Positions 50,980-62,129 of a stretch of DNA of 64,000 nucleotides are shown one piece after another; the first letter of the stretch is position 1; each line of letters starts with the position of its first letter. Origin of the DNA: Carettochelys insculpta (Eukaryota; Chordata; Testudines; Carettochelyidae); NCBI RefSeq assembly GCF_033958435.1, contig NC_134161.1, forward strand, positions 11,098,001 to 11,162,000, given 5' to 3'. The notes under the pieces were generated by a model that was given only the letters and a program-made list of their open reading frames with translations, did no database searches and was not told where the DNA came from. The position numbers and the translations under genes are program-made.

Positions 50980-51670
50980 CTCTTCCTGATACCCAAATTT
51001 GAAGGTTCCTCTCTCCCAGGAACAGATTTCAAGTAAGTGGCTTTGAGTCTATGAGGTAGGAATGCTTGGCTCTTTCAGTGACTGGAGAACCTCCAGTCTG
51101 GTCCTACAACTAGAATAAACACAAGGCCACCGTTTCCTTGTATCCAGGGCGAGGACATTTTCAACTCTGGGAGGAGTGTTTGTGTCCAGAAAATGAGCTG
51201 GACGATCAGGTTGAGAGACCCTGGTGTTCTCTGGAGGAAGTTAGATCCCGTTTCCCCAGTGTGGTACCTCTTAACTGTGCAAATTCATGCCCAGGCTGCG
51301 AAGAACTTGTGTGTTCCAAATAACTGAGTTATGTGGAGTCCTGTATGATCCTCCTTCTGTTTAGACCAGTCAGACCACTGAACATGAAGCAGTGAAGGGA
51401 GAGCAGGAGAGGCAATGGAAAAACTAGGTCCAAAATGGGGGACAGGAGTGGAATGATAAACAAGTGTATGGAGCTAATCAAGGCGAGAGGAGAGATTTTT
51501 GCCATGTGAATCCCAATATCCTGTCCAATTATTAAATTGAGTATCTGCATCAAGTGAGTTCTGTTTCAACTGGGCAAAATAGACCGGACTCACTACTAAC
51601 ATACACCACTCTTCTGACAGCGTTAACTGCGGACTTCCTTGAAGTCATTTCCGTTTTGCACATGTGTAGC
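50980..51670. other. unique sequence, no gene recognised
   Basis: Nothing supported. Confidence 0.4.
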
Positions 51671-51673
51671 TCA

Positions 51674-51970
51674 GTGTATGTCTACATTCAGCCTGGGAGG
51701 AGTGATTCCCTGCTCGCACAGATGTACCTATGCTAGTTGTGCTTGAGCTAGTGCCTAGGACTAATGCTGTATCCAAGGTGGCACATGGGGCTAGCACCTT
51801 CAGTTCATTCCTGGTGGGCTCGGTGTAGTTCTATGTGTGGCGGCTACCCTGAGTGGCTGCCCATGCAACTGCAGACATATGTCAAACATATGTTTATTTT
51901 TAGGTACTAGGTCAAACAGAGCTGGTGCAGGTACGTCTATGTGAGCTGCGATCAGACCTCCTAGGTCCAA
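51674..51970. mobile_element. GTATGTCTAC / GTACGTCTATGTGAGC TIR element
   Basis: Starts GTGTATGTCTACATTCAGCC, continues ACAGATGTACCTATGCTAG, TTGTGCTTGAGCTAGTGCC, and ends GTACGTCTATGTGAGCTGCG-ATCAGACCTCC. Related in wording to 15338-15484. The ends are close but the interior has diverged by indels. Confidence 0.5.
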
Positions 51971-51974
51971 TGTG

Positions 51975-54255
51975 GTCATTTCGTAAGCATCAGACCTAAC
52001 ACTTTTTACTTCCCGTCTTAAATTGTGTGTCCAACTACAGAGATGACTACATCTCACTGGTGGTGCTGTGTATGTATTCCTGTAATGTGTGTTCAGGGCT
52101 TTTAGAACTTCTGGAATAAAAGGTGCCATAGGCACTGAGTCTTTCAAATACTGTGAAAGTGTGCCAGTCATAATTAGAGCTGCGAGAGCCTTTGCGGTTT
52201 CACTTCATGGAGCTTTGTGCAAATATTTCTGTTGGTTTCAATCCATGTTGCTTTGCAAACTCAGAGTTTGGCTTTAACTTTCCAAGATGTGCAAAATTTG
52301 CAAGCAGAACTCAATGGAAACCTGTGAGCTACACGTGCTTTTATGTTGCAAATGTTCAAATGTTTGTAATATTATTTCCATTTGTATTACCATAAAACTG
52401 CCCCACCATCATCCCACCTTGCAGACTCTCAGAGCCTGAGCTACTGCTTTTGCCCAAAAGGCTACACCACAGGTAAGCAACCCCTTAGCCAGAGTCCTGG
52501 GCAGGTGTGGGTTTTAATTGCAGTGTACATCTATCTGATCTTCTGCACTAGCAGGCTAGGTGAGGAAGCACAAGGAGTTTTAGCATGCGAGAGCGTTCAA
52601 AAGTTCGAAACTGTAACAATTGAGCAATGGAAGCTGAGGTTACAGGCTGATCAGAGGTGAGACGTGACCTTTTGATATTGAATGAGATAATTAAGGGCCA
52701 GGATAAGATTGTGAAAGCCTTTGAAAGTGAAGATGGGGTGTTGGTGTTCTGATTCATAGAAAAGCGGGGACAGGGAAGGGATCCACAGAGATGAGTGACG
52801 TGGTCAAAGCGACAGGCTAAGAAAATGAACATTGCAGAAGCAGCTGCAATGGCAGAATTGCATCCGGCAGGGCTGCCCTGGAACCTGGCTGGGGTGGAGA
52901 AGTCCTGTTGGTTTCATTTTGCTCAAGGAGGTACTAAGGAATGGGACAGATTCAATTAGGCAGCTCCATGCGGCAGATGGCTCCTAGCAGGGGAGAGGGA
53001 GGAGACTTGGATCTCTGTGCAGATATGAAAGGTTATTGCCTCCTCCTAGTCTGCTCCATCCCATCCCAACTGTCACACTTGTGCAACCAGAGCTCTGGGA
53101 AACATGCCCAATGAAATCCAAAGCCACGTGCAACTTGCCTGGGTTTCGTTAAGCTCTCAAAGCTCCATGCCAGGGTTGTCCAAACTTTTCAAGCAAACCT
53201 GGGGCTCCTTCAGACAAAGCTGAGTGAATCTGTGGGTTTATGTAAAAGCTGTACAGGATTTCCCCTTAGATGTGATAGCTTCAAAACCACTCGACCATAG
53301 TTAGGCTTGCTGGTGTGTAGAGACCACTGCTGGTCACGCTGACCATTACTGTCTCATTGTCTCCTCGGGCTGTCCCATCCTCCTGTCTATATCTATCTGC
53401 TGCCTCTTATCTTAGGCATAGGCTATACATTCTCAGGAGGGATAATCTTTTTGTTCTGGTCCACGAATGGGGCTCCTATGCATTGTGATTATAATAGTGA
53501 TAAAGAATATGTATCTTCTCTGCCTTTCTCTTGTGCTCACCCTTGCCCCCCTTTTAACACCCCATGCGTACACATGCATGCACACACTTTTTCAGAAACA
53601 GTATCCAAGATCTTTATAATCAAAGGCTTCCTCTGCTTTCTGGCATTCTTAGATAAGCAGTGAAGTGATCATGTTGACGTCATTGAAACGAATAGCAGTA
53701 TACACCTTAGAGCTTCTGTTTTGACTCTCTGCAAACTCAGGCAAACATTTTTGCATCTCTTTCCCTCACTTCCCATTATGGAGGATTTCCTTGCAATCAT
53801 TACAGCTAGAGTCACCAAGTTTTTTGGATTTTGTTTGGTTTGCCTGCTGAAATGAAAGCTGACTTTGGAAAATAATTGTCCCTCCTCATCCCAAGCTAGT
53901 TGTTTGAGTATTCCTGGAAGTTGCCCACCCTTTGGGAAATACATGGGCATGGTGAACAAACCTAGCTAGCACTGTGCTGCACCCATTTCACAGAACCTAA
54001 TGAATGTCATTCATACCTCTCTTCATGATTACAGAAATGATGGTTCATCTGATTCAAGCATCATGAAGATTTTGGGGGTGGGAGAGTGTTTGAGATCTGT
54101 AACCATATTCCATCCTTGGTCACTGTCATTTTAGTTGGGTGAATCACAAATCTCAAGCTCAGAAATTTGCCCCAGATCTGTGGACTCCAAAATCATCTCC
54201 ATCCAATCTTTCCAGTCTTAGTCCATTGGCTTGTGATTAGACCCAAGCAAATCAT
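51975..54255. other. unique sequence with one possible hAT end
   Basis: At 53172 a CAGGGTTGTCCAAACTTTTC phrase resembles a hAT left end without a partner. The rest has no exon or bounded repeat. A TGCGTACACATGCATGCACAC run lies at about 53565-53585. Confidence 0.35.
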
Positions 54256-54259
54256 TGCC

Positions 54260-54545
54260 TGAAACAAATCTTTATTTTTTTTTCATTGTTTTGGGGTGTT
54301 TTAATGCTTTTTGTTCTGAATTCTAATAAATCTAGTTTATGTTTCAAACCAAAATCCTCTGAAACCAAGTTAAAACATTTTGTTTCAGCAGTGTCCAAAC
54401 AAAGCAGTTAAACTTTTAAATATTTCTTTTGGCTGTAACTATTTGCTGAATTCAACAAGGGTTGATGAATAATTTTGGTTGACCCGAAATTGCTCTTTTT
54501 GACAATTAAAACAACTTGTGTGAAAAATTTGACTCAGCTCCATTT
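54260..54545. repeat. dispersed AT-rich GAAA/TTTC repeat, copy 4
   Basis: TTTTTTTTCATTGTTTTGGGG, TTATGTTTCAAACC, AAACATTTTGTTTCAGC, CCCGAAATTGCTCTTTTTG and GTGTGAAAAATTTGACTC. Same style as 26240 and 45885, with partly inverted layout. Unassigned. Confidence 0.4.
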
Positions 54546-54549
54546 GTGA

Positions 54550-55130
54550 TACAGAAAAATTCAGGCCACAAACAAACTCTGCCTGATCTCTACCCTGCTG
54601 TGCTCCCAATTAAAGGTCATTTGGAAGTGGGTATCCTGAGAGCTCTGGCTTCTCCCTTAATGACAGCATCCAGCTAATTTGCTATGAGGTTGAATGTGGA
54701 GACAGAACCAGAGAGATCCTTCTGTCAGCTGGGCCCCGCTGCACATAGCAATGTGATATGGCAGAGCAATTAACTACACTGCAAGCCCCTGGGCTCAGCA
54801 GAAGAGAGAGCACAACAGGGACACATCTCAAACTGTGCATGCGTGACTCTCGATTGCAATGGTGCAGGGACTTGAGGAAGAATGATTTTTTTAAATGTTG
54901 GGGTAGCATTTGTGGAGGTGCTGGTTTGATGACCCCGCCAGGATGTTAGTAATGGAAGGTCTCTAGTTATCCGCAAAATGGATACAGTGCTATCAGCTGC
55001 AGGGGAAGTTTCCTTCACCTTGCCCATCCAATGTGCCTCCACCATGCTCAGCTCCACAGCTGAGGCTGTGTTTCCCCTACACATGCTGCATTGGTGCTGC
55101 AGTAGTGCTTCAATGTAGACGCTTAGTACC
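54550..55130. other. unique sequence, no gene recognised
   Basis: Short AATGTAGACGCTTAG and CCTACACATGCTGC phrases at 55075-55126 may be a remnant TCTACAC pair. The 163-codon minus-strand frame at 54770-55261 lies across this and the next repeat and has no domain. Confidence 0.35.
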
Positions 55131-55134
55131 AGGC

Positions 55135-55425
55135 GAGTGATAGACCCACTGGGCCCCTGGGCAAGGTGGGGGGAGCTGTATGCTCCTGGAATGGGTGGGG
55201 TCTCAGCAGGAGGGGTGGGACCAGGGCAGCTCTCTCTTGGCACCAGCCAGACCATGCCCATCCCACCCCCAGCACTGTCTGGAGCACACTATCCAGGGCA
55301 GAGGACAGGCAGCTCTGGTGGCAATTTAAGGGGCCCAGGGGTCTGGCCACCGCCATTGCTGCACAGCGGCCAGGAGCTCCAGGCCCCATAGAATCAGCAG
55401 GCCCTGTGGGAGTTGCCCTTCCCCC
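55135..55425. repeat. GC-rich dispersed repeat, copy 2
   Basis: CTGGGCCCCTGGGCAAGGTG, GGGGTCTCAGCAGGAGGGG, AATTTAAGGGGCCCAGGG, GGCCAGGAGCTCCAGGCCCC and CCTGTGGGAGTTGCCC. Similar to 36065-36425. The long frames here (84-92 codons) are GC-rich translations of the repeat. Confidence 0.5.
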
Positions 55426-55649
55426 ACAACCTTAGTACAGTGCCAAGTAGGATTCTCCTATCGCTGTAGTTCATCTGCCTCCCCAAGAGGCAAGAACAAG
55501 GTCGATGGATAAATGCTTCTCTCAATGTAGCACTGTCTACACCAGGTGCTTGGTTGGCTTAACTCCATCTCTCGGGTGTGAATTAGTTGGATTGACCTAA
55601 TTTTTTAATTTCCTGCTCTGAGAAAGGGGGGTCAGATGCCTCCACTGAG

Positions 55650-56235
55650 AGAATTATACAATGGTAGGCTGGTAGGGACCTCAGGAGGTCATCAACTCCA
55701 ACCCTTGGGCTGAGACAGGGACAAATAACCTACTCTGTCCCTGGCAGGAGTTTGTTCAACCTGTTCTTCAGAAGCTCCGGTGATGGAGGCTCCACAACAT
55801 AACGTTGTAGATACAGAGTTATCCCAAATGTCTAACCTAAATACCCCTTGCTGTAGATGAAGCCCATTGGTTCAGTGGATGTGGAGAATCATTGATCACA
55901 ATCTTCTTCTCATATTGGAAGACTTTTATCAGATCCCCTAACAGTCGTCTTCTCTCACGATTAAACTCTGTGTTGTTCTTTAAACCTTTTCCCCTGGATC
56001 AGGTTTTCTGAACCTTTGGGGTTTTTTTTTAAGTGCTCTCCTCTGGAATCTCTCCAGTTTGTCCACATCTCTTGTCCACATCTGCTTTTTGCAAGTCTTT
56101 AAAGTGCTACTTGACTGCTTTTTGTTTTGATCTCTTGTAAAGTTTTGGTTCCCAAGCTGGACACAGCACTCCAGATAAAGCCTTACCAGTGGCGCTGCAG
56201 CAGAGCAATTACCAGTCAGTCTTCAGCCAAACCTA
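55650..56235 (-). mobile_element. CR1 LINE fragment (older subfamily), carrying a 54-bp insertion
   Basis: The 3' end, read in reverse, starts at GAGAATTATACAATGG (55650). The plus-strand text then runs AGGGACCTCAGGAGGTCATC, AACTCCAACCC, GGAGGCTCCACAAC, TTATCAGATCCCCTAAC and CTGGAATCTCTCCAGTTTGTCC, ending near GCTGGACACAGCACTCCAG. A small insertion with 9-bp flanks interrupts it at 56076-56129. Confidence 0.8.
56067..56138. mobile_element. 54-bp scrap of the fold-back family with 9-bp TSD
   Basis: The insert (56076-56129) ends AAGTCTTTAAAGTGCTACTT, then GACTGCTTTTTGTTTTG, exactly the terminal wording of the palindromic element at 43104-43292. It is bounded by identical direct repeats ATCTCTTGT (56067-56075 and 56130-56138). 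The first 10 bases (CCACATCTGC) also repeat the adjoining CR1 text, so the 5' edge may have been copied from the target. Confidence 0.7.
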
Positions 56236-56239
56236 GAAC

Positions 56240-56335
56240 TTAGGAGGATGTTCTAGTTGCCGCCTCTGTCCAGCATCTGGATGTGTCATTGTTTTATCGA
56301 TCTGTGGTCTCCACGTTGTATTTAACCCTTAGACT
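56240..56335. other. short linker, nothing recognised
   Basis: Probably the 5' continuation of the CR1 fragment (GCCGCCTCTGTCCAGCATC), too decayed to bound. Confidence 0.3.
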
Positions 56336-56625
56336 AAGGATATGTCTTCTTTATGCAGAAGATCAACTGGATCAAGGTTTGATTTCACACACCCAGTAGG
56401 GACACATGAAATGGAGCTGTCTTGAGTCAGCAGTCAACCTTTGTACTCCACAGTATCTCAAGGCGTAAGGGAGGTCAGCGGGAGAGTTCCCCTGTCAACC
56501 TCCCTCTGTGAGGACAGACAGTTAAGTCTATTGCAGATACGTCTATTCTAGCTACGCAATTGCCATAGCGAGAATTGTGCATCTACAATCAACTTTAATG
56601 TCTAGTATAGACCTGGACTATGAGG
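56336..56625. mobile_element. TIR element with GATATGTCTTC / GTCTAGTATAGACC ends
   Basis: Wording includes AAGGATATGTCTTCTTTATG, GATCAACTGGATCAAGG, GCAGATACGTCTATTCTAGC and TAGCTACGCAATTGCCATAG, ending TCTAGTATAGACCTGG. It recalls a turtle element in which ACGTCGACTTCAGCTACG-type words alternate with their inverses. Heavily CpG-decayed. Confidence 0.5.
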
Positions 56626-56629
56626 TGCC

Positions 56630-56915
56630 AACTCTGTCAACAGTCTTTGACATGGGGACACCTGAAGTCAGCTGCTCCTTTCACTATCGCTGACAATTGG
56701 TTTTGGTTGCTCCTGATGTAGCGTTTGAGCGAGCCCTGGAGAGGTGAAAAGCTCTGTATCCTATTATCAACCTCTTAAAGCCACCAGTTTAATTCTGAAG
56801 ATCTTTTTGATTTTGGTAGTTCTGCAATGTACCCAAATTGAGCCACAGAATATGAGTCTTTAAAAAACGTGGCTGTGCACAGGGGAACGCTTGAGGGTAT
56901 GACATGTGGACAGAT
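56630..56915. other. unique sequence, no gene recognised
   Basis: Nothing supported. Confidence 0.35.
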
Positions 56916-56918
56916 TGT

Positions 56919-57205
56919 GAACATAAGAGTGTAAGAATGGCCATACTGAGTCAGAGCAAAGGTCCATGTAGCCCAGTATCCTGTCTGCCGACTGTGGCCA
57001 ATGCCAGGTGCCCCAGAGGGAAAGAATCGAACAGGTAACGATCTTTCTTGAGGCATCCATCCCCAGCTTCTGACACACAGAGGCTAGGGAAACCGTTCCT
57101 GACCCATCCTGGGTAATAGCCACTAATGGACCTAACATCCGTGAATTTATCTAGCTCTTTTTAAAACCCTGTTATAGTCTTTGCCTTCACACCTTTCTCT
57201 GGAAA
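56919..57205 (-). mobile_element. CR1 LINE 3' tail (minus orientation)
   Basis: GAACATAAG (terminal, 56919), GAATGGCCATACTGAGTCAG, GCAAAGGTCCATGTAGCCC, AGTATCCTGTCTGCC, GGTGCCCCAGAGGG and CGTGAATTTATCTAGCTC. Same tail as 18392 and 58691. 5'-truncated near 57205. Confidence 0.88.
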
Positions 57206-57209
57206 GTTT

Positions 57210-58685
57210 AATTGCAAAGTTTCCATTTTTAACAGGGGACGAAGCTTTCACTTGTAACACAAGAAGGGGGTAGAATCAGGATCTGAAGAAAATTCCTCGA
57301 GCGCTGGCATGGTTATTGTTACCCATGTAGCTAGTCTGTACAGTAATGTTTCAGCCTAAGATTACACTACACTGCCTTGGCTGTGGATCTGTTGCTCAGA
57401 TTCCATGGAAAGGCAGTAGAAGGCTCCCTTGGCTTTATATAAAGGAATTCAATTTCTGAAGGTTTTACCCAAGATATCAGGAAAAACAGCTCTTGGAAAG
57501 GAGACTGAAGAGTTTCCCTAGTGGCATTGTTTCATTAGAGATGACTGGGAAAGCCAAGCTTCATTTCTACCCGTAAAAGCTTCATGCAAGGTCATGGTAC
57601 GCTCTGCCTCTTCAGTCACAGTGAGTTTTGGAGAGCTGTTATCTTTCTTCTTCTGTGTGAACAGAGTGCCACTGGGTTGTTAAAGTGCTTGCGCACTCTT
57701 GCCATAAGCACTTTCCTTTCTGCAAACACCTGTGCTGGGCGTTTGCAGCCCATAGTGATTTTTGGAGGATAGTTATGTTTCAGGAGTGCACAGAGAAGCT
57801 TGTGGCCTGTTGATCCTCTACCTTGGACACTGAGCTTCCCAGCACCTGTGTGCCTATGCAGAGTCAGGCCTGATAAATGCTTGAAAGGGAGATGGACACA
57901 ATAAAACCCCCTTCATTACAGGAGAAGGTTTGGAAGTTTCAGTAACTGATGTTGTTCTTTCCCGAGTCGGGCTGAAGCGGTGCTGTACCATGGCATGGGC
58001 ATAGAAAACTGTGCTGGCATGGCTAGAGCAAACGGGGAGTTGATCCATTAAGTGCTTTTTGTTGGAAAATGCTAGTTCATTGAAACTGCACTTTTGGTGT
58101 GTAGGAAAATATTAGTTTTGAATATCCACAATGGAAAGTGAAAAAAATGAGGGAGAGAGAGAGCAGAATAGCCGGCGTTGGGTAGGACTCCCACCTGGGA
58201 AGAGGGAAAAGTCAAGTTCAGCTGTCTGTTCTTAATGAGAGAGAGAGAGAGAGAGAGAGAATCAAGCAAATCAGGGACATGCGCTTAGGTTTCCTACCTT
58301 GCAGAAGAGGGCTCTAACTCCATGGCTCTCCAGGGGTCTTTTTCTGTCAGTGTTTTTCTTTTTAATGAGAAGTTTCTAATGGCCTTAGGGCTGTTCCAGT
58401 GAAGAATGAGAAGAAATGCCCGAAGCTCAATGTTTTTCATCAACTGGAGTTTTGTTTTCTAGGCAGTCCTAATTGCAGATTCTTGTAGCTGAAGCCTAAA
58501 ATCAAGTGCATGGATGCTTTGTTAGTCCCAGTGCTCTGGCCAAACTACAGCTAGGGTCCCTATGTTCTGTCCCCCCATGGCTTTAGTCTGTTCTTCAGCC
58601 AGTGCCTTAATATTTTGTGTGCTGTTGTTCAACAGCTGCCTTTTCCCACAGTAGACATGGCTGTCTCTTTTTAGTGGATGAAGCA
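57210..58685. other. unique sequence with microsatellite
   Basis: No exon. A (GA)n tract of about 24 bp lies at 58237-58260. The AT-rich section 58055-58150 (GGAAAATGCTAGTTCATTG, AGGAAAATATTAGTTTTG) may be another GAAA/TTTC repeat trace. Confidence 0.4.
58237..58260. repeat. (GA)n microsatellite
   Basis: About 12 uninterrupted GA units, the purest dinucleotide run in the window. Confidence 0.9.
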
Positions 58686-58690
58686 GTTAA

Positions 58691-59052
58691 GAACATAAGA
58701 ATGGCTATACTGGGTCAGACCAAAGGTCCATCTAGCCCAGTATCTTGCCTTCCAACAGTAGCCAATGCTTGATGCCTCAGAGGGAATGAACAGAACGGGT
58801 GATTATCAAGTGATCGTTCTCCTGTCATCCGTTTTCAGCCTCTTACAAACAGAGGGGAGGGACACTGTTCCGATCCATCCTGGCTAACAGCCATTAGTGG
58901 ACCTAACCTCCATGAGTTTATCGAGTTCTTTTTTGAACCCTGTTACAGTCCTGGTCTTCACAACCTCCTCTGGCAAGGAGTTCCATAGGTGTTGGTTAGA
59001 ATTCCATCCTGAGGAGGTTTTCCTTGCCTATTCTGAGACCGCGGGAAACCCG
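58691..59052 (-). mobile_element. CR1 LINE 3' tail (minus orientation), longest of its subfamily here
   Basis: GAACATAAGAATGGCTATAC, GGGTCAGACCAAAGGTCC, ATCTAGCCCAGTATCTTGC, AACCTCCATGAGTTTATCG, AGTTCTTTTTTGAACCCTG, CTTCACAACCTCCTCTGG and CAAGGAGTTCCATAGG. It then continues into the next part of the coding tail to CCGCGGGAAACCC. Confidence 0.9.
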
Positions 59053-59054
59053 AG

Positions 59055-60035
59055 TTTAAGTTGATTTTTTTTCAAGAACAATCACTCTCCCCTTCCTCCG
59101 TCTGATTCTACAGTCATAGTACAATCCATCCTGCCCATAGCCATCGCTGGGGTATGAGCCAGTGACCATAAGCACTGAAGCACAGACTTCCACTGCCTGA
59201 GTAATAGGGCAACTCCATTAACTGGCAGGATTGTAATATTCTGTGTGGAGAAACCACAGGAGGAGGCACCACAAGAATTGTACAAGAAAATTAGTTAAGG
59301 CCTGGCTAACAGTGGTATCAATCAGGAGGGGTCTGAGTAGACATGTGATAAAGGGGTGTGAGGCCAGAAATTACGACATAGATTTCCCAAAGGGGCTAGT
59401 GACTGCACTGCCTGACATAAGACACTTCAGAGTAGCCTGATTTTCTGGAGTTGTCTGCTTAACATTTTTTTTAAGTAGGCCCTTGAAGTGAGTGTCTTAA
59501 ATTGGGCCTGTGGTCAGTGAGTGCTTCAAGAGGACATTGACACAAGAGGTGATCATCAAGTGGACTGTCTCCTCTGGTTTGTACTAAAAACTTTGCAGTA
59601 TTGCAACTCTTTGTTTATAAGCTGGGCCCAGGTGATGATTATTTTGAAAACTCTGAGCTGACTTTGGGTTGCATTGGAATCTGAAACCAGGTGAGGCTCA
59701 TGTGGTTTCTAGTTCCATTTGGATTTTTTTCTGCACTTTCACCACCCACTCGCTTTATTTCTCTCTCATGCACACATAGTACCATTACCAACTAACCCTT
59801 CGTGCCTTTGCTGGGGTGGCTTGTCTACTTGGCCACTCCTCCTGCATTCTTATAATAGCATTTCCATTGTTTTAAGCTGTTACCACTGAGCATTGTTAGT
59901 TGCACAAAGGACGTGTTGCGAAATGGAATTGTATTGTGCACAGCAACTGTGCGCTTCTCTTTAAACTATAGCCCTGTCACCAGGCAGCCTTCTGCAGAGT
60001 GGTTACTGAGTGAACAGCTGAGAACCTGTGGGAAG
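59055..60035. other. unique sequence, no gene recognised
   Basis: No exon or bounded repeat on either strand. Confidence 0.4.
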
Positions 60036-60039
60036 ACCC

Positions 60040-60260
60040 AAATGGCACTTAAATTATATTTGCTCTTTGATTTTGAAGGCGTTTAGTCCCATTTAATGGA
60101 ATTGGAAGGCAATTTAACTCAGCAAAGAAGGGGAGGCAGCCTCTGGAGAAGTGGCACTACCATGGCTGGGGAAACAAAAATGCTAAGTGAGCAAAACAGC
60201 AGGCTCGGGTTCACTATCCAAATAATTGTTATTAAATAAATTAGCTAGTGGGCCTGTTTC
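60040..60260. promoter_or_regulatory. candidate conserved non-coding element
   Basis: CTTAAATTATATTTGC, CTTTGATTTTGAAGGCG (TCF-like CTTTGAT), GTCCCATTTAATGGAATTGG and CAAATAATTGTTATTAAATAAATTAGC. No repeat wording. Enhancer-like texture; function is inference. Confidence 0.37.
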
Positions 60261-60264
60261 TGTC

Positions 60265-60848
60265 AGCCTCTGTGTGCACTTGAAATTGGCTTAACCACGT
60301 CAGGGCTGACTACTGTACTAGGTTAACCATGCTTTGCACCCCGTTTGCGAACCTGCCTTGTCTTGGTTGCCGCTCTAGGGGAATGTTGACAATGACATTA
60401 CATCAGGTCTTGCCACAAAGGCTTGTCAGCATAGCTGTGTTGCTCAGAAGTGTGAAAGAAAACTCACCCTGAAACTTACAAATAAGACTCAGGATGCTTG
60501 GCATATGGTATTTTGTCTGTCTAGCTATAACAGAACGCCACTCCATTCCTCTCCATACCCTTAAACAGTCACTGCCCAGTTGCTCCAGAGGCAAGATGGG
60601 TTTTACCATGTTCCAACAAGGCAGTGTAGAACAGAGGTGGGAGCAAGTTCTACAGTCAAGGGACCCCAGCTCAAGGGAGCCAGTTTGCCTCCAGATCTTT
60701 TCCGGTGGAACCAGGAGAGCTGTAGATCAAGCACCTGATCATAGATATGGTGCTACCACAAGGCACCTTGGTGCATGATTATAGATTGTGCCTACATGCA
60801 GCCCTGGGATCTTAACTTCCAGCTTGACAATGGAGTTTCTACCCTGCT
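60265..60848. other. unique sequence, no gene recognised
   Basis: Nothing supported. Confidence 0.4.
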
Positions 60849-60851
60849 GGG

Positions 60852-61040
60852 CAGTATTCCTTCTGTTTTTGTGCCATCCATGTGCAGAGTAAATTTCTTA
60901 CGTATGCCAAGGCATGTTCAGGTGTGCACCACCCATAGACACATGTTGCTGGTTGTGGGCACTCAGCTAATCAGCCGGGTGGCACCTGAATCTCTCTTGG
61001 GTGGATGGCTGCCCATGCGCTCTGCTTACTGGGAACACTG
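60852..61040 (-). mobile_element. CAGTGTTCCC-type hAT MITE, copy 7 (inverted), with 8-bp TSD
   Basis: Left end CAGTATTCCTTCTG-TTTTTGTGCCATCCATG, then GCACTCAGCTAATCAGCCGG and GTGGCACCTGAATCTCTCTTG, ending TTACTGGGAACACTG. Flanks CTGCTGGG (60844-60851) and CTGCTGTG (61041-61048) match at 7 of 8. This copy fixes the family as hAT-type and gives its full length, about 189 bp. Confidence 0.87.
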
Positions 61041-61049
61041 CTGCTGTGT

Positions 61050-62120
61050 GATTCCATTGCTGAACACAGCGTTCCTTTGAAACAACCACCAGAATGAATC
61101 TCCTTGCCGAACAGGCAGGATTTCAAGTCTCTGGGTCTATATCCCAGAGCCAGGAGGCAACATGCTGACAGTGGGGCCCTGCCAGTGGGAGACTGGGGCC
61201 CTGAAGGCTCTGGGCCCAAAGCAGACTCTTGTTCTGCTTGTCCTAATTCCAGACCTGCTCTCCATGGCAGTCCAATAATATACATTTGTTTGTATGTCTG
61301 TGTCTTCAAAATCCCTTCCTACAGCCAATCTGCCTGGGAAAAAAGCAAGAGACTGAATTATGCCTAAAGGACAATATTTCATTTCCTATAAGTGCCTTAA
61401 TCCCATGAGTAAATATTACAGCTTTGTGCTATAATCCCTCAACTGGTGTATCTCTCCCCTTCCTGGTTACCTTTGTGTTGATTTACATTTAATATGTTGC
61501 CATTAAGTCACTCTGTGTGTGTGGCTTATAATAAGTATGGTATTTATTCTGTTGGGTTTTTTTCATCGCATTTGTATTATATTTCAGTGTGCCCATGAAA
61601 AAGAATGCTTGGCGCATTCCTAAGATATTTACATCCTCTCTTCGCTCATTCTTTCTGTGCTGCTCAGAGCACAGGTAAGTTTGGGCCTGCATTTGAAACC
61701 ATCAGTATCATGCTGTTGAAATATTTGCGCCAAGGCCCTCTCCCAGCTTCAGGCAATTCTGGGTGGCTTTGGTTACTGTCTTTTGCTTTCTGGCTGGGCT
61801 CTTTCTCTGCCTCCTCTCCTCCAGCTATGGCTATAGATGTGTTTTTTCATGAGCCATTCTCCAGCCAGAACAGCACCATCAGATGTGTGGGCTTTCAGAA
61901 GGTCTAAGCAGTCAACACCTGGCCTAGCTTTTTGAAAGAGCTCAGCATAGAGATGGTCAGAATGTTTCCAGTGAGAAAAGGTCGTTGATGCCGAATCCTT
62001 GATCTGGCTGATAGAGAGGCTTTTTTAGCTTTTTTCCTCTCCACCCATCACCCCTATATTGGATATGTCTGAATCAGGCAGATCACAGACTTGCACATAG
62101 GGGATCTCCATGCCATCAGC
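61050..62120. other. unique sequence, no gene recognised
   Basis: A CTGCTCAG / CACAG / GTAAGT arrangement near 61658-61680 would give a 7-bp exon and is not credible. No repeat wording. Confidence 0.4.
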
Positions 62121-62129
62121 CTCCTAACC

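Noticed and set aside
61658..61680. Acceptor/donor pair CTGCTCAG ... GTAAGT
   Set aside because: Would define a 7-bp exon; not credible without transcript data.
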